A program made the translations under genes and the position numbers. The notes beneath the pieces were generated by a model, which had not been told where the DNA came from, ran no database searches, and saw nothing but the letters and a program-made list of their open reading frames with translations. Positions 44,862-54,670 of a stretch of 64,000 nt of DNA are shown here, one piece after another. The stretch is from assembly GCA_904846145.1 (NCBI GenBank), contig CAJGZL010000001.1:2294001-2358000 (forward strand). Direction: 5' to 3'. Positions within the stretch are counted from its first letter, which is position 1; each line of letters begins with the position of its first letter. The DNA is from Psychrobacter immobilis (GTDB lineage Bacteria; Pseudomonadota; Gammaproteobacteria; Pseudomonadales; Moraxellaceae).

Positions 44862-45242
44862 TTGTAGCTTCTTTTTTTTAAGTTTTTTAAAACTTGCTTT
44901 TTTAGGACTTAAAGTTTTCTTTAAGTCCGAATTTTTATGATAGAAGGGTTATGACTCACTTTTTAACCGTTTTTATAGCAAAGTGTTGAAGGCATCGATC
45001 GTAATCACCATCAAATACTAGAACAAATCAGTTAGCTGTCATAAAGTCTTGCTCAATATCTAATAATGTTTATTCATTTAAAAAGTGACTTAAAAAGTCA
45101 TTTAAAACCAGCAGTTAAAACAGCATTTAAAATAAACCAGTCGCACTAAAATAATATTCGCAATAGGCTAGTGCAGTTACAGTCTTGATTCGATTCATCA
45201 AGCGGCTGCACAGACTGTAAGCGTATAACAAGGTTAGACCGT
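44862..45242. other. Intergenic region with a terminator, otherwise empty
   Basis: Apart from the terminator at 44905-44935 only AT-rich sequence with degenerate TTTAAAA repeats is seen. No promoter for ccmF can be named with confidence. Confidence 0.5.
44905..44935 (+). terminator. Terminator of the DUF445 gene
   Basis: GGACTTAAAG (44905-44914) pairs perfectly with CTTTAAGTCC (44919-44928) across a TTTT loop, followed by a T-rich stretch. Confidence 0.85.
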
Positions 45243-47285
45243 ATGTTAATCACAGAATTAGGTTATTTGGCCTTGCTGGCCGCTTTTATGTTGGCGATTT
45301 TGCAAGTGGTATTGCCAACGATCGGGGTTATGCAAGGGCGAGTGGCTTGGCAGCGTTTGGCACCAAGTTTGGCTTGGGCGCAGTTTGTGGCAATGGCTAT
45401 CTCTTTTGGCTCATTGATGGCAGGCTTTTATTATAATGACTTCAGTCTGGTCTATGTCGGTCAGCATTCTAATACGCTATTGCCTTGGTATTATAAGCTT
45501 TCAGCGACTTGGGGTGGTCATGAAGGGTCGCTATTGCTATGGATGACTATTATGGCTACTTGGTGTGCCTTGGTATCCTATTTTAGCCGTGGCCTACCAT
45601 TATCTATGCGCGCGCGAGTATTGGTGATATTAGCTGGCGTCCAGACCATGATGCTGGCGATGCTGATTTTTACCTCATCGCCTTTTGATCGTACTCTACC
45701 CAATCTAATCGTTGATGGCGGTGATCTTAACCCTGTATTGCAGGATTTTGGGCTGATTATTCATCCGCCTATGCTGTATATGGGCTATGTCGGTATGGTC
45801 GTGCCTTTTGCTTTTTGTATGGCGGCACTGTGGGAAGGTCGTTTAGACGCGGTCTGGACGCGCTGGTCACGACCTTGGGCATTAGCGGCTTGGGGATTTT
45901 TGACTATTGGTATCGCTTTGGGCTCATGGTGGGCTTATTACGAGCTGGGCTGGGGCGGCTGGTGGTTCTGGGATCCTGTAGAGAACGCCTCACTGATGCC
46001 TTGGCTGGCGGGTCTAGCATTGATCCATTCGCTGGCAGTCACTGAAAAGCGAGGGGTCTTTAAAGCTTGGACGATCATGCTGGCTATCTTTGCCTTTGCG
46101 CTCAGTCTGCTCGGTACTTTTTTGGTGCGCTCAGGGGTGATTACCTCCGTGCATTCATTTGCCGCTGATCCGACCCGTGGCTTAGTGATTTTGGCTATCC
46201 TAGGCGTCATTATCGGTGGTGGCTTATTAATGTTCGCCGTGCGTGGCTGGCGCTTGACCGTTGAGAGTCAGTATCAGCTGATCTCACGCGAGTCGTTTTT
46301 GGTAATTAATAACGCGATTATTCTAATTTCAACCTTAGTCGTCCTACTAGGAACGCTATATCCAATTATCGCTGATGCCTTTAATTTAGGTCAAGTGTCG
46401 GTTGGCTCTCCCTACTTTAATGCGCTGTTTGTACCGCTAACGTGGCTGCTATTAATTGCGATGGGTATGGGCTCTAACATTCGCTGGAAAAAAGACACGC
46501 GTCCCTTATTAGGCGTAGGTCTGGTGATAGCGGCCAGTAGCTTGGTGTTAGCGGCTATCATTGCCTATTTTGTTCATCCATCTTCTATGCTTAATATTGG
46601 TGTTACCTTAGCCGTAAGCTTTTGGGTGCTGTTCTGGATGGTGGTTGATTTTAGAGATAAAACCAAAAACGCGCCTAGTTTGGTCAAAGGCTTGCGTCAA
46701 TTGCGTCTGAGCTATTGGGGTCAACAAACCGCTCATGTTGGAGTGTTAGTCGCCGTCATTGGTGTGGCTTTTACCAGCAGTTTGAGTATCGAGCGCGATG
46801 TGGCGATGGCACCAGGGGAGACCGTGAATGTACAAGGTTATGATTTTACGCTCTCTGAATTTAAAGAGATAAAAGCCAGTAACTTTGATGCCACTCAAGC
46901 AAAGGTTGATGTCAGTAAAAATGGTCGCGATGTGGCGACCCTTTATCCTGAGAAGCGTACTTATATTATTAGTACCATGCCAACGACTGAGGCGGCTATT
47001 AATGCCAGCCTGATGCGAGATCTATATGTCGCACTAGGTGAGCCTATCGCTGATGGCAGCAATCAGTGGGCGATACGTATTTATGTCAAGCCGTTGATTC
47101 GTTGGATATGGCTGGGGGCGATCATTATGGCTTTAGGTGGCCTGATCAGTATGCTGGATAAGCGCTACCGCATTAAAAAGGTTAAAGCGCCATTGTTAAC
47201 CGCTGCGCCAAATGCTATTACAGCAGATAGTACAGCAACTCCAGTAACTGCGCCAGCAGCGACATCGACTACGGAGGAGCGCTAG
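45243..47285 (+). CDS. ccmF: Cytochrome c maturation heme lyase subunit CcmF
   Basis: The 680-residue polytopic membrane protein holds and reduces heme for attachment to apocytochrome c with CcmH. Many membrane helices and the tryptophan-rich WWFWDPVENASLMPW motif near residues 238-252 identify it, along with LPWYYKLSATWGGHEGSLLLW near 79-99. The C-terminus has an Ala/Thr-rich extension. ccmG follows directly after the stop codon. Confidence 0.96.
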   Translation: MLITELGYLALLAAFMLAILQVVLPTIGVMQGRVAWQRLAPSLAWAQFVAMAISFGSLMAGFYYNDFSLVYVGQHSNTLLPWYYKLSATWGGHEGSLLLWMTIMATWCALVSYFSRGLPLSMRARVLVILAGVQTMMLAMLIFTSSPFDRTLPNLIVDGGDLNPVLQDFGLIIHPPMLYMGYVGMVVPFAFCMAALWEGRLDAVWTRWSRPWALAAWGFLTIGIALGSWWAYYELGWGGWWFWDPVENASLMPWLAGLALIHSLAVTEKRGVFKAWTIMLAIFAFALSLLGTFLVRSGVITSVHSFAADPTRGLVILAILGVIIGGGLLMFAVRGWRLTVESQYQLISRESFLVINNAIILISTLVVLLGTLYPIIADAFNLGQVSVGSPYFNALFVPLTWLLLIAMGMGSNIRWKKDTRPLLGVGLVIAASSLVLAAIIAYFVHPSSMLNIGVTLAVSFWVLFWMVVDFRDKTKNAPSLVKGLRQLRLSYWGQQTAHVGVLVAVIGVAFTSSLSIERDVAMAPGETVNVQGYDFTLSEFKEIKASNFDATQAKVDVSKNGRDVATLYPEKRTYIISTMPTTEAAINASLMRDLYVALGEPIADGSNQWAIRIYVKPLIRWIWLGAIIMALGGLISMLDKRYRIKKVKAPLLTAAPNAITADSTATPVTAPAATSTTEER

Positions 47286-47933
47286 ATGACCTCTAACAAT
47301 AGCTCTAATAATGAACAGCCTGCTAAACCAGTAAAAACCATGAAAAAAAAGCAGATGAAGCTATGGTTTCTCATTCCGCTTATCGTGTTCTTGGGACTAA
47401 TCGTGATGTTGTATGCGCGCTTGGGTAAGCCTACTGAGATTGTGACCAATACGGCTCTTGAGCGCTCAGTGCCCGCTTTTGAGTTGCCGCTGTTATCGGA
47501 TACTACGCGGGTAATGACCAATGATAATTTGCCTGAGCAGCCGTTCTTGATCAACGTTTGGGGCTCTTGGTGTCCGACTTGTATTGTCGAGCATCCGTTT
47601 TTAATGACGCTTGAGGAGCGCGGTGTCAATATTGTTGGTATCAACTATAAAGATGAGATCGGTAATGCGCTGGGCTATCTAAACCAGCGCGGCGATCCGT
47701 TCTCAATGTCGATTCAAGACTCGTCTGGACAGTTTGCGCTAGATTTAGGCTTGACGGGTGCCCCTGAGACTTTTGTGGTCGATGGCGATAGAGTCATTCG
47801 TCAGCATATCATTGGCGAAATCAATGAAGCCAATTGGCAAGCACGCGTCATTCCCTGTCTGACGGTGCTGAATGAGGCAAGCAATAATTCGACGGCTCCT
47901 GATGCCACTCAAGTCGCGGAGGTCTGTCAATAA
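47286..47933 (+). CDS. ccmG: Thiol:disulfide interchange protein CcmG/DsbE
   Basis: A periplasmic membrane-anchored thioredoxin-like protein keeping apocytochrome c cysteines reduced. The 215 residues include one membrane anchor (about 27-47), a WCPTC active site near 96-100, and GAPETFVVDGD with the cis-proline. It overlaps ccmH by one base (TAATG). Confidence 0.95.
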   Translation: MTSNNSSNNEQPAKPVKTMKKKQMKLWFLIPLIVFLGLIVMLYARLGKPTEIVTNTALERSVPAFELPLLSDTTRVMTNDNLPEQPFLINVWGSWCPTCIVEHPFLMTLEERGVNIVGINYKDEIGNALGYLNQRGDPFSMSIQDSSGQFALDLGLTGAPETFVVDGDRVIRQHIIGEINEANWQARVIPCLTVLNEASNNSTAPDATQVAEVCQ

Positions 47934-48574
47934 TGTCAAATTCAATATCATTCAATTCTATTCAACGCAATTCACTATTTAAGCTGGCAAGTGTATTCAC
48001 AGCCGCTCTAGCTACGGTTATATTAGCGTTTGTATTTAGTGTCACAGCTTATGCCGCAATCGATGTCTATGAGTTTGACTCAGTACAGCAAGAAGCGCAG
48101 TATCGCGGTCTAATCGAAGAGCTACGTTGCCCTAAATGTCAAAACCAAAACCTTGCAGGCTCTGATGCGCCTATCGCCCAAGATCTTAAGCAAAAAACTT
48201 ATGACTTAGTTCGAGACAATCGTAGCGATGGTGAGATTCGTGACTATATGCAAGAGCGTTATGGGGACTTTATTAGTTATAAGCCGCCAGTACGCCCGTC
48301 AACATGGATACTGTGGTTTTTTCCGCCCTTATTATTAGTCGTGCTTATCGGGGGCTGGTTTTGGCAGAGCCGACGTCGCCAGCTCACCGCTCGTGGTCAA
48401 AGCGGCCCTTCAGTTGAACACACGACTACACCGCTAACGGCTAGTGAAAAGGCCGAACTCGATCGGCTATTATCCCGTAACCTTGATTCAAGTGCTACTG
48501 ATTCAAACATTACTGATTTCAATAGTAGCTCAACGGATACTATTCAAGACATCACAAGCACGGAGGACAAATAA
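47933..48574 (+). CDS. ccmH: Cytochrome c maturation protein CcmH (CcmL-type)
   Basis: A membrane-anchored thiol protein of the heme ligation complex. A signal or anchor segment (about 17-42) precedes the RCPKCQNQNLAGSDAPIAQDL motif near 63-83 with the redox CxxC, and a second membrane helix lies near 122-142. The Ser/Thr/Asp-rich C-terminus is low complexity. Short form without the TPR domain, which is in the next gene. Coupled to ccmI by TAATG. Confidence 0.95.
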   Translation: MSNSISFNSIQRNSLFKLASVFTAALATVILAFVFSVTAYAAIDVYEFDSVQQEAQYRGLIEELRCPKCQNQNLAGSDAPIAQDLKQKTYDLVRDNRSDGEIRDYMQERYGDFISYKPPVRPSTWILWFFPPLLLVVLIGGWFWQSRRRQLTARGQSGPSVEHTTTPLTASEKAELDRLLSRNLDSSATDSNITDFNSSSTDTIQDITSTEDK

Positions 48575-49857
48575 TGACCCTATTTTCTACTATGGGCTTA
48601 TTTATTGCTCTAGGCTTATTGATTACTATAGTTTTAGCCATTGTCGTCGCAATGCCTTGGCTGCGCTCAAAGCGATTGCAGCATAATTCGGTTGATAATC
48701 AGCTTCTTGATATCAACGTCACCGTCTTTCGTGAGCGCTTAGCTGAGCTCAAGGTCGATAAAGATACTGGTACTATCGATGATGATCATTATCAAAACCA
48801 AAAGCTTGAGCTTGAGAGGCAACTACTAGACGCCCAGCGCCAAGTTGCGCCTATGGTCACTCCAGGACTTAAAAGTCGTTTGCTATTGATCGTTTGGGTA
48901 CCTGCGTTAACCGCTATGGCTTATCTATTAATCGGTGACCGTACGCCTGTATTTGACTTTTGGGCGGGCGAGGATAGAGTCGGTCAAGTCGCTGACGATC
49001 TATTAACAGGTAAGATCGATCAGCCACCCGCTTGGGCGATCAGCGATGATGGGCGAGAGCTGATCACGACCATGCAGAGCAATGTACACCAGCATGCCGA
49101 TGACCCTAATCGTTGGATGCGCTTATCAGAGCTGTTCTTATCGCTTGAGGCGACGGACTCTGCTATAGAGTCGTTATCACGGGCTTATCGTCTGTCACCT
49201 GATAACGAAGAGATTGCTACAACTTATGCGCAGATTAGTTTTTTTGCTAACGAAGGTCAGCTCGATGCCAATAGCCGCCGAGTGCTGCAAGATGTGCTAG
49301 CCAAGAACCCACAGCACGAAGGCGCACAGATGCTGATGGCGATGGGTGAGGCGCGTAGTAGTAATTATGAACAAGCCCAAGGCTGGATTAAGCGCTTACG
49401 TGCTAATATCGCTGCTAAGCCTGGCGATCATACTAGGGCTTTAGCTAGCCTTGATGAGCTCAGCGCTAACGTAGATACGCAAGAACAGCAAGCAGCAGCA
49501 GGTATTGAGGTGACGGTCACTATTAATGCCAATCTATTGCCTTTGGTAAAAGCGGACGATGTGCTGTTTGTGGCTATTCGTGATGTCAATGGTGGGCCAC
49601 CGTTTGCTGCCAAGCGCTTGCCTATTAGTGTGATTAAGCAAGGCGAGGCTAGTATCAGTCTAAGCGATCTTGATGCGATGATGCCTGAGCGTACGATAGC
49701 CTCTGCGCGCGCTGACAAAATTCAGTTAGCCGTGGTCGCTCGTATTAGCCATAGCGGTAATGCTATTGCTGAGTCTGGTGATCTATCAGGTAATCCAGTC
49801 GTGATTGGTAATGAGCAAAATCAAGTCAATGTCGAGATTAATCAGCAAGTACCTTAA
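48574..49857 (+). CDS. ccmI: Cytochrome c maturation TPR protein CcmI
   Basis: The 427-residue protein corresponds to the apocytochrome chaperone part of the maturation complex. Two membrane helices (about 5-27 and 99-117) flank a cytoplasmic loop with FRERLAELKVDKDTGTID. TPR-type repeats follow (RWMRLSELFLSLEATDSAIESLSRAYRLSPDNEEIA), and a C-terminal periplasmic domain contains DVLFVAIRDVNGGPPFAAKR. Last gene of the ccmFGHI set. Confidence 0.92.
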   Translation: MTLFSTMGLFIALGLLITIVLAIVVAMPWLRSKRLQHNSVDNQLLDINVTVFRERLAELKVDKDTGTIDDDHYQNQKLELERQLLDAQRQVAPMVTPGLKSRLLLIVWVPALTAMAYLLIGDRTPVFDFWAGEDRVGQVADDLLTGKIDQPPAWAISDDGRELITTMQSNVHQHADDPNRWMRLSELFLSLEATDSAIESLSRAYRLSPDNEEIATTYAQISFFANEGQLDANSRRVLQDVLAKNPQHEGAQMLMAMGEARSSNYEQAQGWIKRLRANIAAKPGDHTRALASLDELSANVDTQEQQAAAGIEVTVTINANLLPLVKADDVLFVAIRDVNGGPPFAAKRLPISVIKQGEASISLSDLDAMMPERTIASARADKIQLAVVARISHSGNAIAESGDLSGNPVVIGNEQNQVNVEINQQVP

Positions 49858-50126
49858 GCCGGTCAATAAGCTGGTCAATGCTTGAGAATAGCTTATAAGA
49901 TTTTTTTGATGAAAATTGCGTACTGAGTTTGCTTTTAGAACGCAACTGATTGTTATAAATATTTATATATGAATCATGAGTCATAGCTATCCATTACCTT
50001 TTTACTAAAAAGTCTTGAGCTTTACAAAACGGCAAGGTAAGGTAAGCGTGACTTTTTTGGATTGAACTATTTTATTTATTCGTTTTATTCTTTATTTTAA
50101 ATTTACTCGTTAAGGAGAGTCGTATA

Positions 50127-50783
50127 ATGATGCGTATTATTTTGCTAGGACCACCAGGTGCAGGTAAAGGCACTCAAGCTCAGTTTATCTCAAAAGAGTA
50201 TGATATCCCGCAGATCTCAACAGGTGATATGCTACGCGCAGCGATAAAAGAGGGCAGCGAGCTCGGTCAGCAAGCGCAAGGCATCATGAACGCTGGTGGC
50301 TTAGTCTCTGATGATTTGATTATCAATCTAGTCAAAGAGCGTATCGCCAAACCTGACTGCGTCAATGGTTGTATTTTTGATGGTTTTCCGCGTACTATTC
50401 CACAAGCGCAAGCTTTGGCTGATGCTGAGGTTAAGATCAATCATGTGGTTGAGATTAGTGTGCCTGATGATGAGATCGTCAAGCGTTTATCGGGTCGTCG
50501 CCAGCATGCAGGCTCAGGTCGAGTTTATCATATCGATCATAATCCACCGACGGTAGAAGGCATTGATGATGTCTCAGGTGAGCCTCTAATCCAGCGCGAA
50601 GATGATAAAGAGTCAACGATTCGTGAGCGCCTAGCCACTTATCATCAGCAGACGTCGACCTTGGTGGGCTTTTATCAAGATAAAGCCAAAGAGGGTGATG
50701 ATGCGCCTGATTATGACAAGTTTGACGGTACCCAAGCTATTGATACTGTTAAAGCGCAGATTTTGAGCGCTTTAAAAGGCTAG
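50127..50783 (+). CDS. adk: Adenylate kinase
   Basis: Interconverts ATP plus AMP with two ADP. The 218-residue protein has P-loop [32 protein letters not shown] and a long-type LID ([15 protein letters not shown]) without zinc cysteines. Two ATG codons are adjacent; the sequence AAGGAG lies nine bases before the first. Confidence 0.97.
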   Translation: MMRIILLGPPGAGKGTQAQFISKEYDIPQISTGDMLRAAIKEGSELGQQAQGIMNAGGLVSDDLIINLVKERIAKPDCVNGCIFDGFPRTIPQAQALADAEVKINHVVEISVPDDEIVKRLSGRRQHAGSGRVYHIDHNPPTVEGIDDVSGEPLIQREDDKESTIRERLATYHQQTSTLVGFYQDKAKEGDDAPDYDKFDGTQAIDTVKAQILSALKG

Positions 50784-50812
50784 TTTTTCTGATTTTATAG
50801 TGTCTGCAAATT

Positions 50813-50842
50813 AAAAACCTCGATTAAATATCGAGGTTTTTT
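50813..50842 (+). terminator. Terminator of adk
   Basis: AAAAACCTCGAT (50813-50824) pairs with ATCGAGGTTTTT (50830-50841), followed by T residues. Confidence 0.92.
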
Positions 50843-50864
50843 TGTTTTAACTTACCATCCATAA

Positions 50865-50898
50865 AAAAGCCGCCACCTTAGATAAAGTGACAGCTTTT
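50865..50898 (-). terminator. Terminator of secB
   Basis: On the minus strand AAAAGCTGTCACTTT pairs with AAGGTGGCGGCTTTT using several G-U pairs, then a T run. The G-U pairs show the minus strand is the functional one. Confidence 0.75.
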
Positions 50899-50924
50899 AT
50901 AATCTATTCAATTTTACTCAAAGC

Positions 50925-51395
50925 TTAAGCTTTACCCTCAGCGTCGATCTTTGCGTTGTCTAAGCCGCCTGCTTGCTCTTGGCTTTGCGCGTAGGCTTGG
51001 TCAAAGTTGACGGGCGCTAATAACAACTGCGGGAAGCTACCACGAGTGACGATGTCGCTGATCACTTCACGAGCATAAGGGAACAAGACATTAGGGCAAT
51101 AAGCACCTAGTATCTGACCGATTTGGTCTTCTGGAATACTCTTTAACAAAAAGATACCTGCTTGATGCACCTCAGCGATAAAAGCCGGCTCATCAGAATT
51201 ATTAGCAGTAACGCTGACGGTCAAAATCACTTGATAATGATCATCGTCGAGCTTTTCGGCATTGCTTGATAAATTAATATCCAGCTCAGGATTCCACTCT
51301 TTAGTAAAGACGTCTGCGCCTGGCACTTCTAATGACATGTCTTTTACGTAGATGCGCTCTAGTGCTAATTGTGGTTGCGCTTGTTCGTCAGCCAT
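50925..51395 (-). CDS. secB: Protein-export chaperone SecB
   Basis: A tetrameric chaperone that keeps precursors unfolded and hands them to SecA. The 156 residues include [17 protein letters not shown] near the N-terminus, [13 protein letters not shown] and [29 protein letters not shown], all diagnostic. grxC lies upstream on the same strand. Confidence 0.97.
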   Translation of the reverse strand: MADEQAQPQLALERIYVKDMSLEVPGADVFTKEWNPELDINLSSNAEKLDDDHYQVILTVSVTANNSDEPAFIAEVHQAGIFLLKSIPEDQIGQILGAYCPNVLFPYAREVISDIVTRGSFPQLLLAPVNFDQAYAQSQEQAGGLDNAKIDAEGKA

Positions 51396-51528
51396 GATAA
51401 TTCCTCTGGTAGTTGGTCAAATAGTTAGACAAAAATTAAAGTTAAGGGTTAGGGCATGTTTGATCTTTCACAAGAAGACACTACCATCATAAAAAGCTAT
51501 ATATAAATAATGGCAGTGTTATAGCCAA

Positions 51529-51792
51529 TTAATCTGCTAATAATTCGTCAAGCTTGCCTTGTTGATTGAACTGATTTAGCTCATCAAAACCACCGACAAA
51601 AGTATCACCGACGAATATTTGCGGTACTGTGCGATAGTTATTGGTCTTTTTCATCAGCTCGCGACGCTCGTCACTGCTCATATCATGCATGCCAATCTCT
51701 TCATATTCAACGCCTTTATTCTTTAATAGTTGTTTAGCGTTTGAGCAGTAAGGGCAAATAGGGGTAGTATAAACTTTTACAGAAACAGCCAT
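51529..51792 (-). CDS. grxC: Glutaredoxin 3
   Basis: An 87-residue dithiol glutaredoxin with active site CPYC (residues 13-16), TVPQIFVG with the cis-proline and GGFDELNQ. The gene has an unusual upstream region with 17-bp repeats. The grxC-secB order is common in proteobacteria. Confidence 0.96.
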   Translation of the reverse strand: MAVSVKVYTTPICPYCSNAKQLLKNKGVEYEEIGMHDMSSDERRELMKKTNNYRTVPQIFVGDTFVGGFDELNQFNQQGKLDELLAD

Positions 51793-51825
51793 AATAATTC
51801 CTCGATAGATTAATAATTATAAGTT

Positions 51826-51876
51826 TATAGAACAATACTAGTTATAAAACAATACTATTTACAGAACAGTTCTATA
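51826..51876. repeat. Three imperfect 17-bp tandem repeats upstream of grxC
   Basis: TATAGAACAATACTAGT, TATAAAACAATACTATT and TACAGAACAGTTCTATA follow directly on each other. The last contains the perfect palindrome AGAACAGTTCT (51863-51873). They begin 34 bp before the grxC start, an iteron-like layout that could bind a regulator. Confidence 0.65.
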
Positions 51877-52074
51877 GCAATTATAGCCAGATTTTGACCA
51901 ATGTTTGAATGATACTGAGCGAGTATTTGTCTATTGTCCTGTATAAAGTGGGGCTAAGCCATATTAATTCAAGCATAAAGCTGGCAAAATTAACAACTAT
52001 CTTGCGCAGAGAGTAAAACTAACCATAACGCTATCACTGAAAAGTCACACTTCTTTTTAAAAGTCAGCGATAAA

Positions 52075-52103
52075 AAAAGACATCTAGCGATAAGATGTCT
52101 TTT
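52075..52103 (-). terminator. Terminator of the rhodanese gene
   Basis: AAAAGACATCT (52075-52085) pairs over 11 bp with AGATGTCTTTT (52093-52103); on the minus strand a T run follows. Confidence 0.9.
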
Positions 52104-52126
52104 ATAGCTCTAGTTATAACGACCCG

Positions 52127-52579
52127 CTATTTGTGCAGGCTAGGTTTGCCTTTACCCTTGGCCTTAGAGGTATCTTTCAGACCAACTAGCGGCATACCAC
52201 CTGCTTGCCAACCGCCGATACCGCCCTCTAGACGATAAACGTTTTCTTTGGCGATCATCTGTACCGCAGCACCAGCCGTTGCTCCCATATCACAGATAAT
52301 AATAACAGGATGCTCAATGGCGCGTACTTCATCCAAACGCTCTTTTAATTCCGTAAAAGGAATGTTACGACTGCCTTGAATATAGCCTGTGGTATATTTC
52401 TTTTTAGCGCGTATATCTATAAGCTGTGCGTTTTGCGAGTTGACCATCATGCCAAGCGTATTGGCCGAAATCTTTTTGCCACTACGTTTGCTTTCAATAG
52501 TAAAAAACAGTATGGCAAGCACTGCTAAAATACCAAATAAAAACGGGTGGTTGCCCACGAATTCTAATGCACGATCCAA
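52127..52579 (-). CDS. Membrane-anchored rhodanese-like protein
   Basis: A 150-residue protein with one N-terminal membrane helix (about residues 10-27) and a single rhodanese domain (about 40-135). IDIRAKKKYTTGYIQGSRNIPF is the family N-motif, and the catalytic loop is CDMGATAG with its cysteine present. Sulfurtransferase activity is likely but the acceptor is unknown. Similar proteins (YibN-like) stand next to secB/grxC in many proteobacteria, as here. Confidence 0.88.
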   Translation of the reverse strand: MDRALEFVGNHPFLFGILAVLAILFFTIESKRSGKKISANTLGMMVNSQNAQLIDIRAKKKYTTGYIQGSRNIPFTELKERLDEVRAIEHPVIIICDMGATAGAAVQMIAKENVYRLEGGIGGWQAGGMPLVGLKDTSKAKGKGKPSLHK

Positions 52580-52737
52580 AACGTCTCTCCAAAAATAGGT
52601 GCTCTATTAACCGTAAGCTACAGCTAACCTGAGTGAACAAGGCGCTATTATACCGACTAGTGGCTTTATAGTAAACGGGCACAAAAACGCAAAGCTTAGA
52701 GCTGCTATATAACCTTAATAAACAGCTCTAGAATAAT

Positions 52738-53838
52738 CTAATACGGTTTAGTGTCAGCCTCTTGAGTCAAAGTGACTAAATTCTCAACACGACGCTGTAA
52801 TACTTGGCCCTCCGCCACTGCGGCCCATAGCGCGCAGCCCTTGCTATTGTGGGTGTGGCGACAGTCGCGAAACTGACAATGACCAGACAAAGGGGCCAGC
52901 TCAATAAAGCCTGAAATGATATCATCAGGAGTCAGATGCCAGATACCATACTCGCGAATACCAGGCGTATCGACAATGCCGCCTTGAGTCAAATCATCAG
53001 GATTAAAAGGTAGCAGACGGCTTGTGGTCGTTGTGTGTTGACCTAGTTTTGAATTGTCCGAGATGATATTGACGCTTTGCGCAGACTCAGGCAATAACGC
53101 ATTGATTAAGCTGCTCTTACCAACACCAGATTGACCCGCAAAAATAACCAGCTTTTTATCAATGTAATGCTTTAATTCGCTTAAACCTTGCTGATCTTGA
53201 CTGGCTGCGACGTTTTCTGGACAGTCCACTGAGGTTAATACACTCTCATAACCAAGGGCGGCATATTGAGTCAGCAATTCACGAGTATCGGCATCGTCCT
53301 CTGGTAATAAATCCGCTTTGTTTAGCACGAGTAAAGGCTGCACCCCTGCATGATGACAAACGACCAAATAACGATCTATCAAAGTCGGCGCAGCGGCTGG
53401 CAGCGGAGCAAACACTATCGCTAAAATATCGACATTCGCCGCGACAGGCTTGAGCTTATGGTAGCGATCAGGCCTTGACACCATCGACGTCCGCGGTTTG
53501 ACTGACTCAATACGCCCAAAGCCTGTGTTAGAGTCCGCGCCCCAACGTACTTGATCACCCGCGGCTAGCATCGGCAAGTTAGTTCGCACATGACAGCGCC
53601 AAATATCGCCAAGTGCTAGCTCTTGCCAGAAAGGCTCAGGATCATCTGGTGCAATCTCTGGCTGCACAGGAATATCAGCAGGTAGGCTCGTCACTTGTAC
53701 CTCAAGTTGTTTGCCATAATGCGCCATAACTACGCCATCCATCAGACTATTATCAATACTATCTTGACTCTCTAGCTGCTGTTTATCGATGCGACGGATT
53801 TGTTGTTTGGTCAGTTTGCGTTGCCGAATTAAAGCCAT
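52738..53838 (-). CDS. rsgA: Ribosome small-subunit-dependent GTPase A
   Basis: A circularly permuted GTPase acting in late 30S maturation. The 366-residue protein has an N-terminal OB-fold, the G4 motif LNKADLLPED preceding G1 GQSGVGKSSLINALL (near 234), G3 VDTPGIREYG, and a zinc-binding HCQFRDCRHTHNSKGCAL near the C-terminus. Divergent from orn, as in many gamma-proteobacteria. Confidence 0.96.
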   Translation of the reverse strand: MALIRQRKLTKQQIRRIDKQQLESQDSIDNSLMDGVVMAHYGKQLEVQVTSLPADIPVQPEIAPDDPEPFWQELALGDIWRCHVRTNLPMLAAGDQVRWGADSNTGFGRIESVKPRTSMVSRPDRYHKLKPVAANVDILAIVFAPLPAAAPTLIDRYLVVCHHAGVQPLLVLNKADLLPEDDADTRELLTQYAALGYESVLTSVDCPENVAASQDQQGLSELKHYIDKKLVIFAGQSGVGKSSLINALLPESAQSVNIISDNSKLGQHTTTTSRLLPFNPDDLTQGGIVDTPGIREYGIWHLTPDDIISGFIELAPLSGHCQFRDCRHTHNSKGCALWAAVAEGQVLQRRVENLVTLTQEADTKPY

Positions 53839-53989
53839 AGAGTCTGCCTATTTAAAGTGCTACTAAGTCAAAATAGCTTCAATTGTAACGTGAAAATTTG
53901 CTAACATACAGCTTTAACTAATCGCGTCAGGCAGTGGTTTTGTAACCCCTTGAGCACAATACTTACGCATAATAAATATTGGACACCCT

Positions 53990-54580
53990 ATGAGCACAGA
54001 CCATCCCAACAAGATAAAGATCAAAAATGAAGGCAAAAAAGGGCTGGTATGGATAGATTTAGAAATGACTGGCCTTGATACCTTAAATGACGAAATCATT
54101 GAGATTGCTACAGTCGTGACCGATCAAGACCTAAACATATTAGCCGAAGGCCCTGTGTTTGCTATAAAAGTATCCGATCGTATCTTGAACGGTATGGATG
54201 ACTGGAATACTAAGCAACACGGTCAATCAGGACTCGTTGATCGTATTCGCCGTAGCACAGTGACTTTGGCTGAGGCCGAAGCGGAAACTATTAAGTTTTT
54301 GAATAAATGGGTCGATCAAGGTAAGTCGCCGATGTGTGGCAATTCTATTTGTCAGGACAGACGCTTTATGGCGCGGCAAATGCCAGAGCTTGAAAGATTC
54401 TTTCATTATCGTAATTTGGATGTATCGTCTATCAAAGAGCTCTGCTTTCGCTGGCGTCCTGATATTCTAAAGGATTTTGTAAAAGGCGGCAGTCATTTAG
54501 CGCTTGATGATATTCGCGACTCGATTCGCGAGCTTAAGCACTATCGTCAGCACTTTTTTAAATTGATTGCTGAGGATTAG
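53990..54580 (+). CDS. orn: Oligoribonuclease
   Basis: A DEDDh 3'-5' exonuclease that degrades very short RNAs and pGpG. The 196-residue protein has [10 protein letters not shown] (Exo I), [13 protein letters not shown] (Exo II) and [14 protein letters not shown] (Exo III). A 14-residue Lys-rich N-terminus precedes the domain. Confidence 0.96.
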   Translation: MSTDHPNKIKIKNEGKKGLVWIDLEMTGLDTLNDEIIEIATVVTDQDLNILAEGPVFAIKVSDRILNGMDDWNTKQHGQSGLVDRIRRSTVTLAEAEAETIKFLNKWVDQGKSPMCGNSICQDRRFMARQMPELERFFHYRNLDVSSIKELCFRWRPDILKDFVKGGSHLALDDIRDSIRELKHYRQHFFKLIAED

Positions 54581-54601
54581 AATCAGTTATTTGCGTTTTT
54601 T

Positions 54602-54668
54602 GTAGAGTGCGTTTTACGCACCAATTCTTGATTATAGCTGTTCAAACGGTGTGTAAAACGAACCCTAC
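54602..54668. repeat. Inverse pair of REP-like palindromes between orn and lpxH
   Basis: A plus-strand element (54602-54622, GTAGAGTGCGTTTTACGC...) and a minus-strand element (54648-54668, GTAGGGTTCGTTTTACAC...) face each other. Each is a hairpin and together they form a larger cruciform that may terminate both convergent genes. Confidence 0.7.
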
Positions 54669-54670
54669 AA

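Larger units (their letters stand above)
51793..52126. other. Intergenic region upstream of grxC with repeats and a terminator
   Basis: It holds three 17-bp repeats (51826-51876) and the terminator of the rhodanese gene (52075-52103). The remaining 190 bp show no gene. Confidence 0.6.

Noticed and set aside
52686..52732. Terminator after rsgA (stem TAGAGCTG / CAGCTCTA)
   Set aside because: The loop is long and no T tract follows on the minus strand.
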